Source of the DNA: an uncultured Lachnospiraceae bacterium
GTDB lineage: Bacteria > Bacillota > Clostridia > Lachnospirales > Lachnospiraceae
Direction of reading: 5' to 3'
Length of the DNA: 64,000 nucleotides
Assembly: GCA_910577275.1 (NCBI GenBank)
Contig: CAJTMW010000004.1
Span: 35,223-99,222 of the forward strand
Of the stretch, positions 27,148 through 35,029 are shown in pieces. Both the position numbers and the translations under genes were made by a program. Under the pieces are notes generated by a model. That model searched no databases, was not told where the DNA came from, and saw only the letters and a list, made by a program, of their open reading frames with translations. Every line of letters begins with the position of its first letter. Position 1 is the stretch's first letter.

Positions 27148-29802
27148 TTAACCTTCATTAAACTCAGATTTAAACACCAGCGGCGTTACTGCCAGCATCA
27201 GCAGAAGCCCGCAGGGGTTACTTAAGTGGAATACCCACTCCACAAGCCCGGCAACCGCAACTGCCACAGTGATTGCCAAAGGCAGCACCGCATAAGTTAT
27301 TTTATCCTTTTTTCTCTGATAATACAGGCAGGCGGACACAAAAGTTGCAATACCCACCAGAACAAATACAATCCCCACCAAAATTCCGTGGTCGTAAGCC
27401 ACCTGCAGATAAATATTGTGGGCGTGGGTTGCAATTTCGCCGCTATCCAGCAGAGCTCCCATCTCCTCATGTCCCGTCATATTGAGCTGTTCCATATAGG
27501 AACGGAAAATATCCAGCCGCCCGTTGGTGTAATCGTTGTCCTCTGCGGCCCCCTCGGGAACCTCTCCCGGCACATAGTCGGCGGACGCCACCAGCTCCTC
27601 TGTCACGGCTTCCGCTTCAACACTTTCCATTCTGAACGCTCCCGTCTCCTCAGGACTTTCGGAAGACCCAAAGCCTTCCACAGCCTCCGGGCCCGCAAGA
27701 TTCCCGGAACCTCCGTCAAAAAGTCCGCCGCTCCATCCTTCATCTCCCGAGGCGTCGGCTGAGCTTCCCTCCCCGTGGGTTCTCCTGTACTCCTCAAGCT
27801 CCGCAATTTCCCCGTAAACGTCAAAGGTTCCCTCGGGAATCCCGAATATTTTTTCCGCAAACACGTCTATAAAACGCCCTACCCTCATATAATTAAGAGA
27901 GTCCAGTCTTCTCCCCCGCATTACATCCTCGGGGCAGTACAGGGAATATTCTATCTCATAAAGAAAAGGCTCGCTTACCAGCGCAGGGATATTTCTCTGG
28001 GCAGTAAAGGTGATTGGCAGACAGACGATAACCGCCGCAATCATCATTCCCAGATTCTTACCGAATCTTTTCAGTCCCCCCTTGCCGATGGCCGTCACCA
28101 CCAGCACAAACAGCATGGTAACTCCTATGGAGAAAAAGGCTGTTCTGGCCATGGTAAAAATCATATAAGAGGACGCCACGCCGAAAAGCACAAGCTCCTT
28201 CCAGCAGTCCCTGAGCTTACGGCTCTTTGCAAGCTTGCCGAGGAGAATCACCGCCGCCACGCACTCCGCCATCGTAAGCCATGTCGCCGTTATGGTCACC
28301 GTATGGAAAATGTGAGTATACCTGGCGTTTCGGAAAGTGACATAAGGCCGGTAGAGCAGCGCATAGCCGGTGGCCCATGCAAACTGGAAAACCACGCCTC
28401 TCGCGATATTTACCAGTATCCTTTCTTTATGCTCCCACATGCCGTAGTTTAAGTAGAACAGCGTGAAGGCAACGACCATTGCCACGCCCCACCATCTGCC
28501 GTTCCTGAAAATAACAATAAGGGCAAAGAACAGCGCCAGAATAAGCGCGTACCAGGAGGGCTTCGCCATCTTCCGCTCAGGCGGGCAGTTTTTCCAAAGG
28601 CAGCTTTTGTATATACCGGTCAATGTGCGAATCACAATAAAGCCAAGGGCAATGGCAATCAGTACCGTAAGCCTTAACACCTGCACGGCAAGCTCGTCCA
28701 TCTCCTCCGTCAGATGCCCTGTATAGTAACGCCAGCCGCCAAAGCCGGCCGCCAGAAAATAAACCAGACTGTAAATATTGAAAATTTCCTTCCATTTAAA
28801 CATGGCAATCACCGCAAGGCAAAACCAGAGCATTTCCTTCCGCTCCGCCACCGAATGGTGAATGTCATATAAGCCCGCCATATATTCGCAACATCCCGCT
28901 ATCGCGCCCGCTATGGCAACGGACTGAATCAAATCCCCGGCATGGCTTTTCAGATAGTCAAGGGTGATAACCGATTCCATTCCCACTCTGTTGTGATTGA
29001 TTCCATAAAATAAAATTCCCGCAAGCAAAAGGATGCTTACAATATATACCGAATTATCCAGCGTATACCGCCCGCAGAATCCCAAAAGTACCGCGCCCAG
29101 CAAAAACAAAGCCATCGCAGCTACAAGGGGGTTCATAACGGATTTAAAGACCCTCTCCACTGTCACCAGCTTGTCTTCCCTTTTCCTGTACCAGAGCCTG
29201 ACTGCCAGAATGCCCAGAGCCGCTATCGCCGCAATCCCCGCTCCAAACATAAATACCTTCGTTTTCCGCAGCGGAACGCTGTAGTTATAATTTGCCACAA
29301 GGCTCATGCCTTCCATCTCAGAATTGTCATAATAAAGCTTCAGCAGATAGGGCATCTCCTCCGGGGAAAACGCCTCATAGCCCGCCGCAAATTCCGCGGT
29401 CTTATACCCCTGCAATATAATATAGTATAAACCGCCCACTTCCATATCCACGTCTATCAGAACCTCCTGATAGCCGCCCCGGATATCCTGCGCAAGCGTC
29501 GTCTTTTCCTCGCAAATCATCTGCCACTGTTCATCCAGTATCCGCAGATAAAAAACCTCCCCCTCCTCGGCCTTATCCAGATAAACGTCGATGGTGTCCA
29601 TGTGGTCATACTGCGCCACAATGCTCTGCATCACGGTCTTTTCTTCGTTAATAACCTCCGTCATGCTTCCCGTACCCGGGGAAATCTGCATGGTCACCTC
29701 CTCATGCCAGATTCGCAGAGGCCAGAGCGACGCCAAAAGGCAAAAAGCGACGATTAATATTACTGTCTGTATTGCTTTGCTTTTATATACTATCTTTTTC
29801 AT
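27148..29802 (-). CDS. Large membrane protein, probable O-antigen polymerase/ligase-like (Wzy/WaaL type)
   Basis: An 884-residue membrane protein and first gene of the 20-kb leftward operon. One N-terminal helix (residues about 10-30) precedes an extracytoplasmic beta-type region (about 35-180). Around twelve spans follow, with an O-antigen-ligase-like region near 540-640. A large acidic, Gly/Ser-rich loop (around 670-755, bases about 27540-27790) comes before the HAHNIYLQVAYDHG segment. That AHN...Y..VAYDHG block is typical of O-antigen ligase/polymerase proteins. It likely joins repeat units or transfers the polymer to an acceptor outside the membrane. The start follows GAGGAA by six bases. 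Confidence 0.8.
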   Translation of the reverse strand: MKKIVYKSKAIQTVILIVAFCLLASLWPLRIWHEEVTMQISPGTGSMTEVINEEKTVMQSIVAQYDHMDTIDVYLDKAEEGEVFYLRILDEQWQMICEEKTTLAQDIRGGYQEVLIDVDMEVGGLYYIILQGYKTAEFAAGYEAFSPEEMPYLLKLYYDNSEMEGMSLVANYNYSVPLRKTKVFMFGAGIAAIAALGILAVRLWYRKREDKLVTVERVFKSVMNPLVAAMALFLLGAVLLGFCGRYTLDNSVYIVSILLLAGILFYGINHNRVGMESVITLDYLKSHAGDLIQSVAIAGAIAGCCEYMAGLYDIHHSVAERKEMLWFCLAVIAMFKWKEIFNIYSLVYFLAAGFGGWRYYTGHLTEEMDELAVQVLRLTVLIAIALGFIVIRTLTGIYKSCLWKNCPPERKMAKPSWYALILALFFALIVIFRNGRWWGVAMVVAFTLFYLNYGMWEHKERILVNIARGVVFQFAWATGYALLYRPYVTFRNARYTHIFHTVTITATWLTMAECVAAVILLGKLAKSRKLRDCWKELVLFGVASSYMIFTMARTAFFSIGVTMLFVLVVTAIGKGGLKRFGKNLGMMIAAVIVCLPITFTAQRNIPALVSEPFLYEIEYSLYCPEDVMRGRRLDSLNYMRVGRFIDVFAEKIFGIPEGTFDVYGEIAELEEYRRTHGEGSSADASGDEGWSGGLFDGGSGNLAGPEAVEGFGSSESPEETGAFRMESVEAEAVTEELVASADYVPGEVPEGAAEDNDYTNGRLDIFRSYMEQLNMTGHEEMGALLDSGEIATHAHNIYLQVAYDHGILVGIVFVLVGIATFVSACLYYQRKKDKITYAVLPLAITVAVAVAGLVEWVFHLSNPCGLLLMLAVTPLVFKSEFNEG

Positions 29803-29837
29803 AAATATTCCTCATTCTGCGCAGTTTTCGCATTGGT

Positions 29838-29866
29838 AGTATATCACAGTTATTTCCAATTATCAA
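29838..29866 (-). promoter_or_regulatory. Strong promoter for the 29802-9426 operon
   Basis: Read on the minus strand: TTGATA (29861-29866), a 17-base spacer and TATACT (29838-29843), about 35 bases before the first gene's start. The structured repeat copy 2 ends just upstream of it, so the repeat separates this promoter from the DUF6020 gene. Confidence 0.65.
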
Positions 29867-29879
29867 ACGCCAGCGGCAA

Positions 29880-30125
29880 GGGGGCATGTATTTTTTAGAT
29901 TTATGCCAGCCGGGTACGCCTGCAGGAAGTCCAATAACTACAGCCCGAGGCGCTAATTAACAGTTTGCCGATAAACAGCTCCGGCAGAATAATGTACCTT
30001 AAGGAGGCCTTATAAAAACGCCGGCCCCTGGCGAGGTCCCGAGTTGCTACCGCAACTCGCGAGCCTGGTACCGCTACGTTTTTATAGAGCGAAAGCGTGC
30101 CGACGAAGGTACATTACCCTGCCGG
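29880..30125 (-). repeat. Structured repeat element, copy 2 (overlaps the end of the DUF6020 gene)
   Basis: Outer arms 29981-30000 and 30106-30125 pair at 18 of 20 positions; the two others are G-U on the minus strand but A-C on the plus strand, which favours a leftward RNA. The inner arm TATAAAAACG (30011-30020) pairs with 30076-30085, and an 8-bp apical stem (30040-30047 with 30052-30059) closes a 4-base loop. The core matches copy 1 (80-313), but the outer arm sequence does not. The right arm and part of the core are translated as the last residues of the DUF6020 protein, whose stop lies in the core. Similarity to copy 1 continues past the stem to about 29880. Confidence 0.75.
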
Positions 30126-32038
30126 AACGTCCCCTCCAAAACCACCGGCAACAGCGCCCACAAAAACACCACATACCGAACCAGATAAGTCGGCCCCAGT
30201 ATAACGGTAAGCCACACCAGCGCCGGCAGCGCAAAGGGCAGAACCTGATTCCATCTCCCCCTGTCGCACAGAAATCCCAGACAAAAAGCCATAACCCAGA
30301 ACAAAAATCCCGGCGAAAACAGCATGGACAGCACAGGAACCTTCTGCTGGAAAATCTCCAGCGACATTTTCCGGTAGATTTCATCAAGCCAGGGAAGCTT
30401 ACTTTCCCTCACCCCCGGCTGTTCCACCTCATATCCAAAGTAAGAGCTGTCCTCATAAGTATAGGTAAAAACCGTGTTGCCCCGGTACACATCAATTACC
30501 GTATCGGGATACCAGAAGCCGTAAGAAGTCATAAACCAGGCGTTTAAATAGGTAAAAGGATGCTCCATTGCCCATTTCAGCCACAGCTTCAAAAAGCTTC
30601 CCTTATCCGCCTCATAAGCCTCGTTATTAAAGTTTATTTTAACCCCGTCGGACACCTTGGGCGTGTAGCGCAAAAGCGCTTCCTCCGAAAGATATCTGTA
30701 CAAAATTTCCCTGTCCTCAGCGGGAAGCGTTTCCTTCTCATCTCCATAAACCCGCGCCATCTGGGAAATCGGAACGGTAAGCATCTCCTGATGCTCTCCC
30801 GACTCTGCATGGAAAACACCGGCAAGAGCGGAATTTATCAATACATATGCTGCAACTACCGCACCAAAGCAGAGAGCCGCCTTTTTCCGGTATTTTTTCA
30901 GATAAATGATTCCAATGGGGGCAAACACAAGATAAGCGTAGAATCCGTTATGACGGAGCAGCAGCATGAAAAGTGAGGCTGCCTCCAAGAGTAAAACAGA
31001 GCCTTTTTTCTGGAAAAATACATCCGGCTCAACAAACATCTCCTGCAGCAAAACCACAGCCACAAGAAGCATTCCCGTAAAAAGACCGTCCTTGGCGGAG
31101 CAAAGAGAAAACATCACCAGCACCGGACACAGCCCGAAATACAAAGTCAGCAAAATCCTCCACATCCTTCCAAGCCCTCTTTTTTTCAGTTTTTCCACGC
31201 ACCATGAAAAAATAAACGACATTGCTGTCATCTGCAGCAATGTATAACAGGCAATTCCCGGATTACAGGAGCCCGTGAGCTTGTAAAGAATCTGGATAAC
31301 CCCTCCCAAAAGCAGCACATGAACAAGGGGGTGATGGGTGGAAAAATTCCGTGTGAGGACCTGCATGTACTCGTCCTGCGCGTCATACACAAAAAATCCG
31401 GGGTAAACCGCAAGAAAAACCGGAAGATAACACAAAAAAATTACGGCCGCCCGCAGCAAAAGACTCCGGCGGCTTTTCCGCTTATCTCTTTCCGCACCTG
31501 GAAGCCTGCCGGAGACCTTTTCGCTTTCCTTTTCCGTCAAAATTTCTCCAGTCACATTCTCTTCTTCTCCCGAAGGCCCGGCCACCAGCCGCCTCTCTGC
31601 TGTCCAGTCTGTAGAGACTCTCTCTGCCCCAGCCCCGGCCGCCAGGCGTTCCTTTCCCGTCAGATTCCACAAAAATCGGACTGCCAGTGTAAAAATAACA
31701 CCCCATATGAAAATACCAGCCCACATTCCCGCATCCCCAAAGGGAACGTTCTCCTGCAAGTCCAGAGCCGTCCCGAAAATCATGCACAACGAAAAAAGCC
31801 CGCCCACAAGTCCCGGCCAGAACCATCTTGCGCCTCCATCCGAAAGCCCTTTTTGAAGCAACCCATCAAGCAGCCGGAAAAGTAAAAAGAACAGAAAAAC
31901 AGAAAAGATACTGTTTGTGTATCCAATCCATTCCTGTCCTATGTGAAGCATAAAGGGCAGCGTACAAACGCCCCCAAAGGAAAGAGCTGCTGCCGCGAGC
32001 CATCTTGTCCTTTTGCTGTTTTTCAGATATGTTACCAT
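30074..32038 (-). CDS. DUF6020-type integral membrane protein
   Basis: A 654-residue membrane protein with about twelve helices. The YPGFFVYDAQDEYMQVL segment near residue 215, followed by THHPLVHVLLLGG, is the hallmark loop of DUF6020 proteins, which look like GT-C glycosyltransferases but have no proven function. A hydrophilic stretch of about 60 residues rich in Glu, Gly and Arg (bases about 31480-31650) separates the fourth and fifth helices. I start at the ATG at 32038, behind AAGGA. The last 11 residues (PSSARFRSIKT) are encoded by the structured repeat, so the native C terminus may have been replaced. Donor and acceptor are unknown. Confidence 0.8.
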   Translation of the reverse strand: MVTYLKNSKRTRWLAAAALSFGGVCTLPFMLHIGQEWIGYTNSIFSVFLFFLLFRLLDGLLQKGLSDGGARWFWPGLVGGLFSLCMIFGTALDLQENVPFGDAGMWAGIFIWGVIFTLAVRFLWNLTGKERLAAGAGAERVSTDWTAERRLVAGPSGEEENVTGEILTEKESEKVSGRLPGAERDKRKSRRSLLLRAAVIFLCYLPVFLAVYPGFFVYDAQDEYMQVLTRNFSTHHPLVHVLLLGGVIQILYKLTGSCNPGIACYTLLQMTAMSFIFSWCVEKLKKRGLGRMWRILLTLYFGLCPVLVMFSLCSAKDGLFTGMLLVAVVLLQEMFVEPDVFFQKKGSVLLLEAASLFMLLLRHNGFYAYLVFAPIGIIYLKKYRKKAALCFGAVVAAYVLINSALAGVFHAESGEHQEMLTVPISQMARVYGDEKETLPAEDREILYRYLSEEALLRYTPKVSDGVKINFNNEAYEADKGSFLKLWLKWAMEHPFTYLNAWFMTSYGFWYPDTVIDVYRGNTVFTYTYEDSSYFGYEVEQPGVRESKLPWLDEIYRKMSLEIFQQKVPVLSMLFSPGFLFWVMAFCLGFLCDRGRWNQVLPFALPALVWLTVILGPTYLVRYVVFLWALLPVVLEGTFRQGNVPSSARFRSIKT

Positions 32039-32218
32039 GCTTTTCCTTTCCCTGTTTTTCTTTGAGCATCTATCATGTTCAGACATCTTGGTCATTATCT
32101 TGGTTACTTTGAACAAGATGTAATTCGCCATGCAGCAAGCCCGAATACTTATCGCACGCCAGTTTAAGATTATATGGCTTGGAATAATACTTTTTGCTTT
32201 GCATAAAATTTTACCAGT

Positions 32219-32575
32219 TTACAGATTCTTTTTCAACCAGTCAATCAGGTCTTCTTTTTGTTTTTTAATATACTTCTGAGCCGTCTCCACAGATGCGCTA
32301 TGCTTTTTCAACTGTTCTTCTTTAATTTTTGGATTCGTTTTTGCATAAATCTCGGTGGATTGACAGCGAAAAGCTGTATGAAGTCTTATATCAATTTGAA
32401 CAGGAGGGCTTGAAAAGAGCCTTAATAAAAACAAAGCAAAATTCAATATCTGCAATGTGCATTATGCCCTGCAGGCAATTTTCGAGGACGGATATGTACG
32501 CCGAGAGTCGGAACGATGATTATAAGTACAAAGAGACCGCAACACAAAAAGATTTCGATAATTTCTTATAAACAA
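32219..32575. pseudogene. Decayed coding fragments of an accessory insertion
   Basis: This gap of about 600 bases before the antitoxin has no intact gene. On the plus strand, WIDSEKLYEVLYQFEQEGLK (from 32347) reads as plausible coding. It must change frame to continue as HYALQAIFEDGYVRRESE, and again to end as NDDYKYKETATQKDFDNFL. That is two frameshifts in about 220 bases. On the minus strand a helical 30-residue tail ends at 32219. I do not recognise the family. Base composition is more AT-rich than the polysaccharide genes, which fits acquired and decaying DNA. Confidence 0.45.
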
Positions 32576-32590
32576 AAACAATTTTTTGTA

Positions 32591-32619
32591 TTGCTATTGT
32601 GCCGACAACAGCGTATAAT
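32591..32619 (+). promoter_or_regulatory. Promoter of the toxin-antitoxin operon
   Basis: TTGCTA (32591-32596), a 17-base spacer and TATAAT (32614-32619), 36 bases before the antitoxin start. RelB/DinJ antitoxins normally repress such a promoter; no clear operator dyad was identified. Confidence 0.6.
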
Positions 32620-32654
32620 ATAAATAAAAGAAAAACTGAAAGGAGCGATGCACT

Positions 32655-32963
32655 ATGGCGGCAAAATCAGCGAATTTATACGCACGAATCGAACCAGACG
32701 TAAAAGAGCAGGCAGAAAGTATCCTTTCTGCACTTGGCATTCCTGCTTCCAACGCTATCAATATATTCTACAAACAAATCATTCTTCAGAGAGGTCTTCC
32801 TTTTGAAGTGAAAATTCCGTCTGCACGTCCTGTAGACATGAGCACCTTATCTGAAGCTGAAATGAACGCAGAACTGGAGAAAGGATACGCGGACATGACG
32901 GCTGGTCGCACCAAACCGGCAAAAACGGTATTTGCAAATATCCGCAAGGACTATAATTTATGA
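32655..32963 (+). CDS. RelB/DinJ family antitoxin
   Basis: A 102-residue antitoxin. The N-terminal ribbon-helix-helix (NLYARIEPDVKEQAESILSALGIPASNAINIFYKQI) matches RelB/DinJ and would bind operator DNA as a dimer. The C-terminal tail, residues about 60-102, would wrap and neutralise the toxin. The start follows a GGAG site by nine bases. Its stop overlaps the toxin start (32960) by four bases, the standard coupled arrangement. The gene looks intact although its partner is frameshifted and its surroundings are decayed. Confidence 0.9.
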   Translation: MAAKSANLYARIEPDVKEQAESILSALGIPASNAINIFYKQIILQRGLPFEVKIPSARPVDMSTLSEAEMNAELEKGYADMTAGRTKPAKTVFANIRKDYNL

Positions 32964-33285
32964 TTTTTGAAGTGGAAATCTCTGCACAAGCGGATGTTGA
33001 CCTTCGTGGCATTTACGAATATATCGCCTACGAATTGCAATCTCCCGAAAATGCCAGCGGCCAGCTTGACCGTCTGGAAGAAAACATCATGAAGCTCGAC
33101 CAAATGCCTGAACGCTTTCGTCAATACAAAAAGGAGCCGTGGTACAGTCGCGGCCTTCGTATCATGCCGGTTGACAACTACTGTGTCACATCCCGGATAC
33201 AGAAAAAGCCGTCGTGACAATTATCCGTGTCATGTATGGTGGACGTGACATTGAGGCACAGCTTCAAAAATATACAAAAATGTAA
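32960..33285 (+). pseudogene. RelE/ParE family toxin, frameshifted near its C terminus
   Basis: The first 76 residues are a normal RelE/ParE-type ribosome- or gyrase-directed toxin (FEVEISAQADVDLRGIYEYI, then RGLRIMPVDNYCV). After V76, at about base 33188, the frame shifts and the open frame stops at 33217. The expected tail continues in another frame from 33190 (IPDTEKAVVTIIRVMYGGRD, then IEAQLQKYTKM) and stops at 33283-33285. Restoring FYIP-like sequence needs about four extra bases, so a 4-base deletion is the simplest explanation. The lost C-terminal strand carries catalytic residues in this family, so the toxin is probably inactive. Confidence 0.85.
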
Positions 33286-33469
33286 TATAAACAGGCGGCA
33301 ATACCGAGCTTCTGGCACAAAAGCACAAGTTGCTCGGTGATGCTGTTGCTGAAACCTGGACTAAGTTGGAAACTCTGAAAAGCTGGAAGAACAGGCTAAT
33401 CAATCGACAACTGCTGTACAGAAAAACCCTGCAAAACCCATAACAACAGGCATAGCAGGAATTCCCCGC
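33286..33469 (+). pseudogene. Unrecognised decayed coding remnant
   Basis: One plus-strand frame reads GGNTELLAQKHKLLGDAVAE from 33292, and a shifted frame continues as KLEEQANQSTTAVQKNPAKP near 33375-33440. The run has no start and changes frame, so it is the broken end of a gene. I cannot name the family. It marks the right border of the decayed patch containing the toxin-antitoxin pair. Confidence 0.35.
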
Positions 33470-34423
33470 TCACTCCTCCGTATTATCCTCCCCACCTACA
33501 CACTCCCGAATCACAAACTGCGGGGAATTATTCATGGAAATATACATTCTCCCCATATACTCTCCCACGAGCCCCAGCATCAGCATCATCATGCCTCCCA
33601 TAAACACCAGCACCGACATGAGCGCGCTGAAACCGGTCACCAAATCCGGCGGATTGATAAATATTTTCTTGATAATCGTATAAATCCCGTAAGCAAACCC
33701 CACAAGCGCGCACCCCGCGCCAGTCACCGTGGCAATCCGAAGGGGCTTTACGCTGAAAGCGGTGAATCCGTTGAACCATAGATTAAAAAGCTTTCCTATG
33801 GTGTAACCGGAAACCCCTGCCTGCCTGTCCCTGTGCTCCACATCCACATTGATAATATTCTTTGTGGTCCGAAGCACAAGCCCGATAACATAAGGGTAAG
33901 CATACTCGTACCGCAGCATCTCCTCCACCACAAATTTTCTTGCCGCAAAATAACTGGAAAGATACAAATCCTTCGGCTTTCCAAGCATGACTCTTGTCAT
34001 CAACTCGTTCACATGGCTTCCCCAGTTCCGAAATCCCGAATGGTGCTTTTTTCCGTATCTTGCATACACCACATCGGCGCCTCCCATGATACCTGCGAGG
34101 AGCCTGTCCACCTCGTCCGCCGGCGTCTGCCCGTCGTCGTCCAGACAGACGATTACGTCTCCCTTTACATAGTGGAAGCCCGCCATCAACGCGCTGTGCT
34201 GTCCGAAATTTCTGGCCAGGTCAATACCGACAATATTGTCATTTTCCTGACACAACTGTCGGATGACGGAAAACGTCCCATCCGGCGAACAGTCGTTTAC
34301 CAGAACGATTTCAAAGCTATAGTCCGTCATTTTTTCCATTGTATCCTGAATTTCCCTGATTACGCCGGGAAGTGTGGCCTCCGAGCGGTAACAGGGTATC
34401 ACAAAGCTCACCAAAGTTTTCAT
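33470..34423 (-). CDS. Polyprenyl-phosphate glycosyltransferase, GT2 (GtrB/ArnC/DPM1-like)
   Basis: A 317-residue GT2 enzyme with two C-terminal membrane helices (residues about 230-260 and 265-295), the layout of GtrB, ArnC and CsbB. FVIPCYRSE opens the GT-A domain. VNDCSPDGT and VCLDDDGQTPADEV (Asp95-97) bind the nucleotide and metal, and YVKGDVI precedes the latter. Such enzymes load a sugar onto undecaprenyl phosphate for use outside the cell by a GT-C partner. It ends an operon that contains a WecE-like aminotransferase, a GNAT and two large membrane proteins. An amino-sugar donor is therefore plausible but inferred. Confidence 0.9.
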   Translation of the reverse strand: MKTLVSFVIPCYRSEATLPGVIREIQDTMEKMTDYSFEIVLVNDCSPDGTFSVIRQLCQENDNIVGIDLARNFGQHSALMAGFHYVKGDVIVCLDDDGQTPADEVDRLLAGIMGGADVVYARYGKKHHSGFRNWGSHVNELMTRVMLGKPKDLYLSSYFAARKFVVEEMLRYEYAYPYVIGLVLRTTKNIINVDVEHRDRQAGVSGYTIGKLFNLWFNGFTAFSVKPLRIATVTGAGCALVGFAYGIYTIIKKIFINPPDLVTGFSALMSVLVFMGGMMMLMLGLVGEYMGRMYISMNNSPQFVIRECVGGEDNTEE

Positions 34424-34483
34424 ACTGCTTTATCCTCTTTTATAAGTCTATATTTTACGGCAGCAGGCGCATAGGAATGCAGG

Positions 34484-35029
34484 TCACTGTGATTTTTCTT
34501 TTTCATCCTCATGAAGCGCCGCCATATAAATCACATCCCTGTAACGCCCTTCCAGAAAGACCTCGTCCCTTAAATACGCCTCTTTTACAAAGCCCGCTTT
34601 CTCATAACTTCTGACAGCCCTGTCATTTTCCGCCAGTACCCGAAGCATCAGCTTGTGAAGCCCTTCCTCCTCAAAAGCATATTTTATCATCAGGGAAGCC
34701 GCCTGAGTGCCGTATCCCTTTCCCAGCGCGTCTTCCTCCCCGATAAAAATACCGTACTCGGCCTTATTGTGGGTTCTGTCAATATCCCGCAGGTAAACGC
34801 TTCCCACCGGCCTGCCGCTTTCCCTCTCACAGATAATGAACTGAACAACCTTCCCCGTGTCTATCATGGTTTTTATCCAGTTTTCATGCCCTTCCCGGGT
34901 AAAGGGCTTCTGGTAGATAAAATTCCGAAAGACGATTTCCTTATTCCGCCAGCGGATAATGTTATCCGTATCCTCTCTGTTCATGAGACGCAAATAAATA
35001 TCCTTCCCCTCAATCTTCAGACACTTCAT
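34484..35029 (-). CDS. GNAT N-acetyltransferase (PseH/RimJ-like)
   Basis: A 181-residue GNAT protein. GKDIYLRLMNREDTDNIIRW at the N terminus, GKGYGTQAASLMIKYAF (the acetyl-CoA pyrophosphate loop) near residue 110, and AVRSYEKAGFVKE near 140 are typical. In sugar loci similar proteins N-acetylate 4-amino sugars (PseH, WecD). It sits two genes from a WecE-like aminotransferase and in the same window as pseudaminic-acid-type genes, so either product is a candidate. I prefer the ATG at 35029; a TTG at 35038 is only three bases after the GGAGG site. It overlaps the upstream gene's end by 20 bases. Confidence 0.8.
   Translation of the reverse strand: MKCLKIEGKDIYLRLMNREDTDNIIRWRNKEIVFRNFIYQKPFTREGHENWIKTMIDTGKVVQFIICERESGRPVGSVYLRDIDRTHNKAEYGIFIGEEDALGKGYGTQAASLMIKYAFEEEGLHKLMLRVLAENDRAVRSYEKAGFVKEAYLRDEVFLEGRYRDVIYMAALHEDEKEKSQ

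Noticed and set aside
29981..30125. Rho-independent terminator for the DUF6020 gene
   Set aside because: The long stem is not followed by a T-run on either strand and its core is conserved beyond what a terminator needs.
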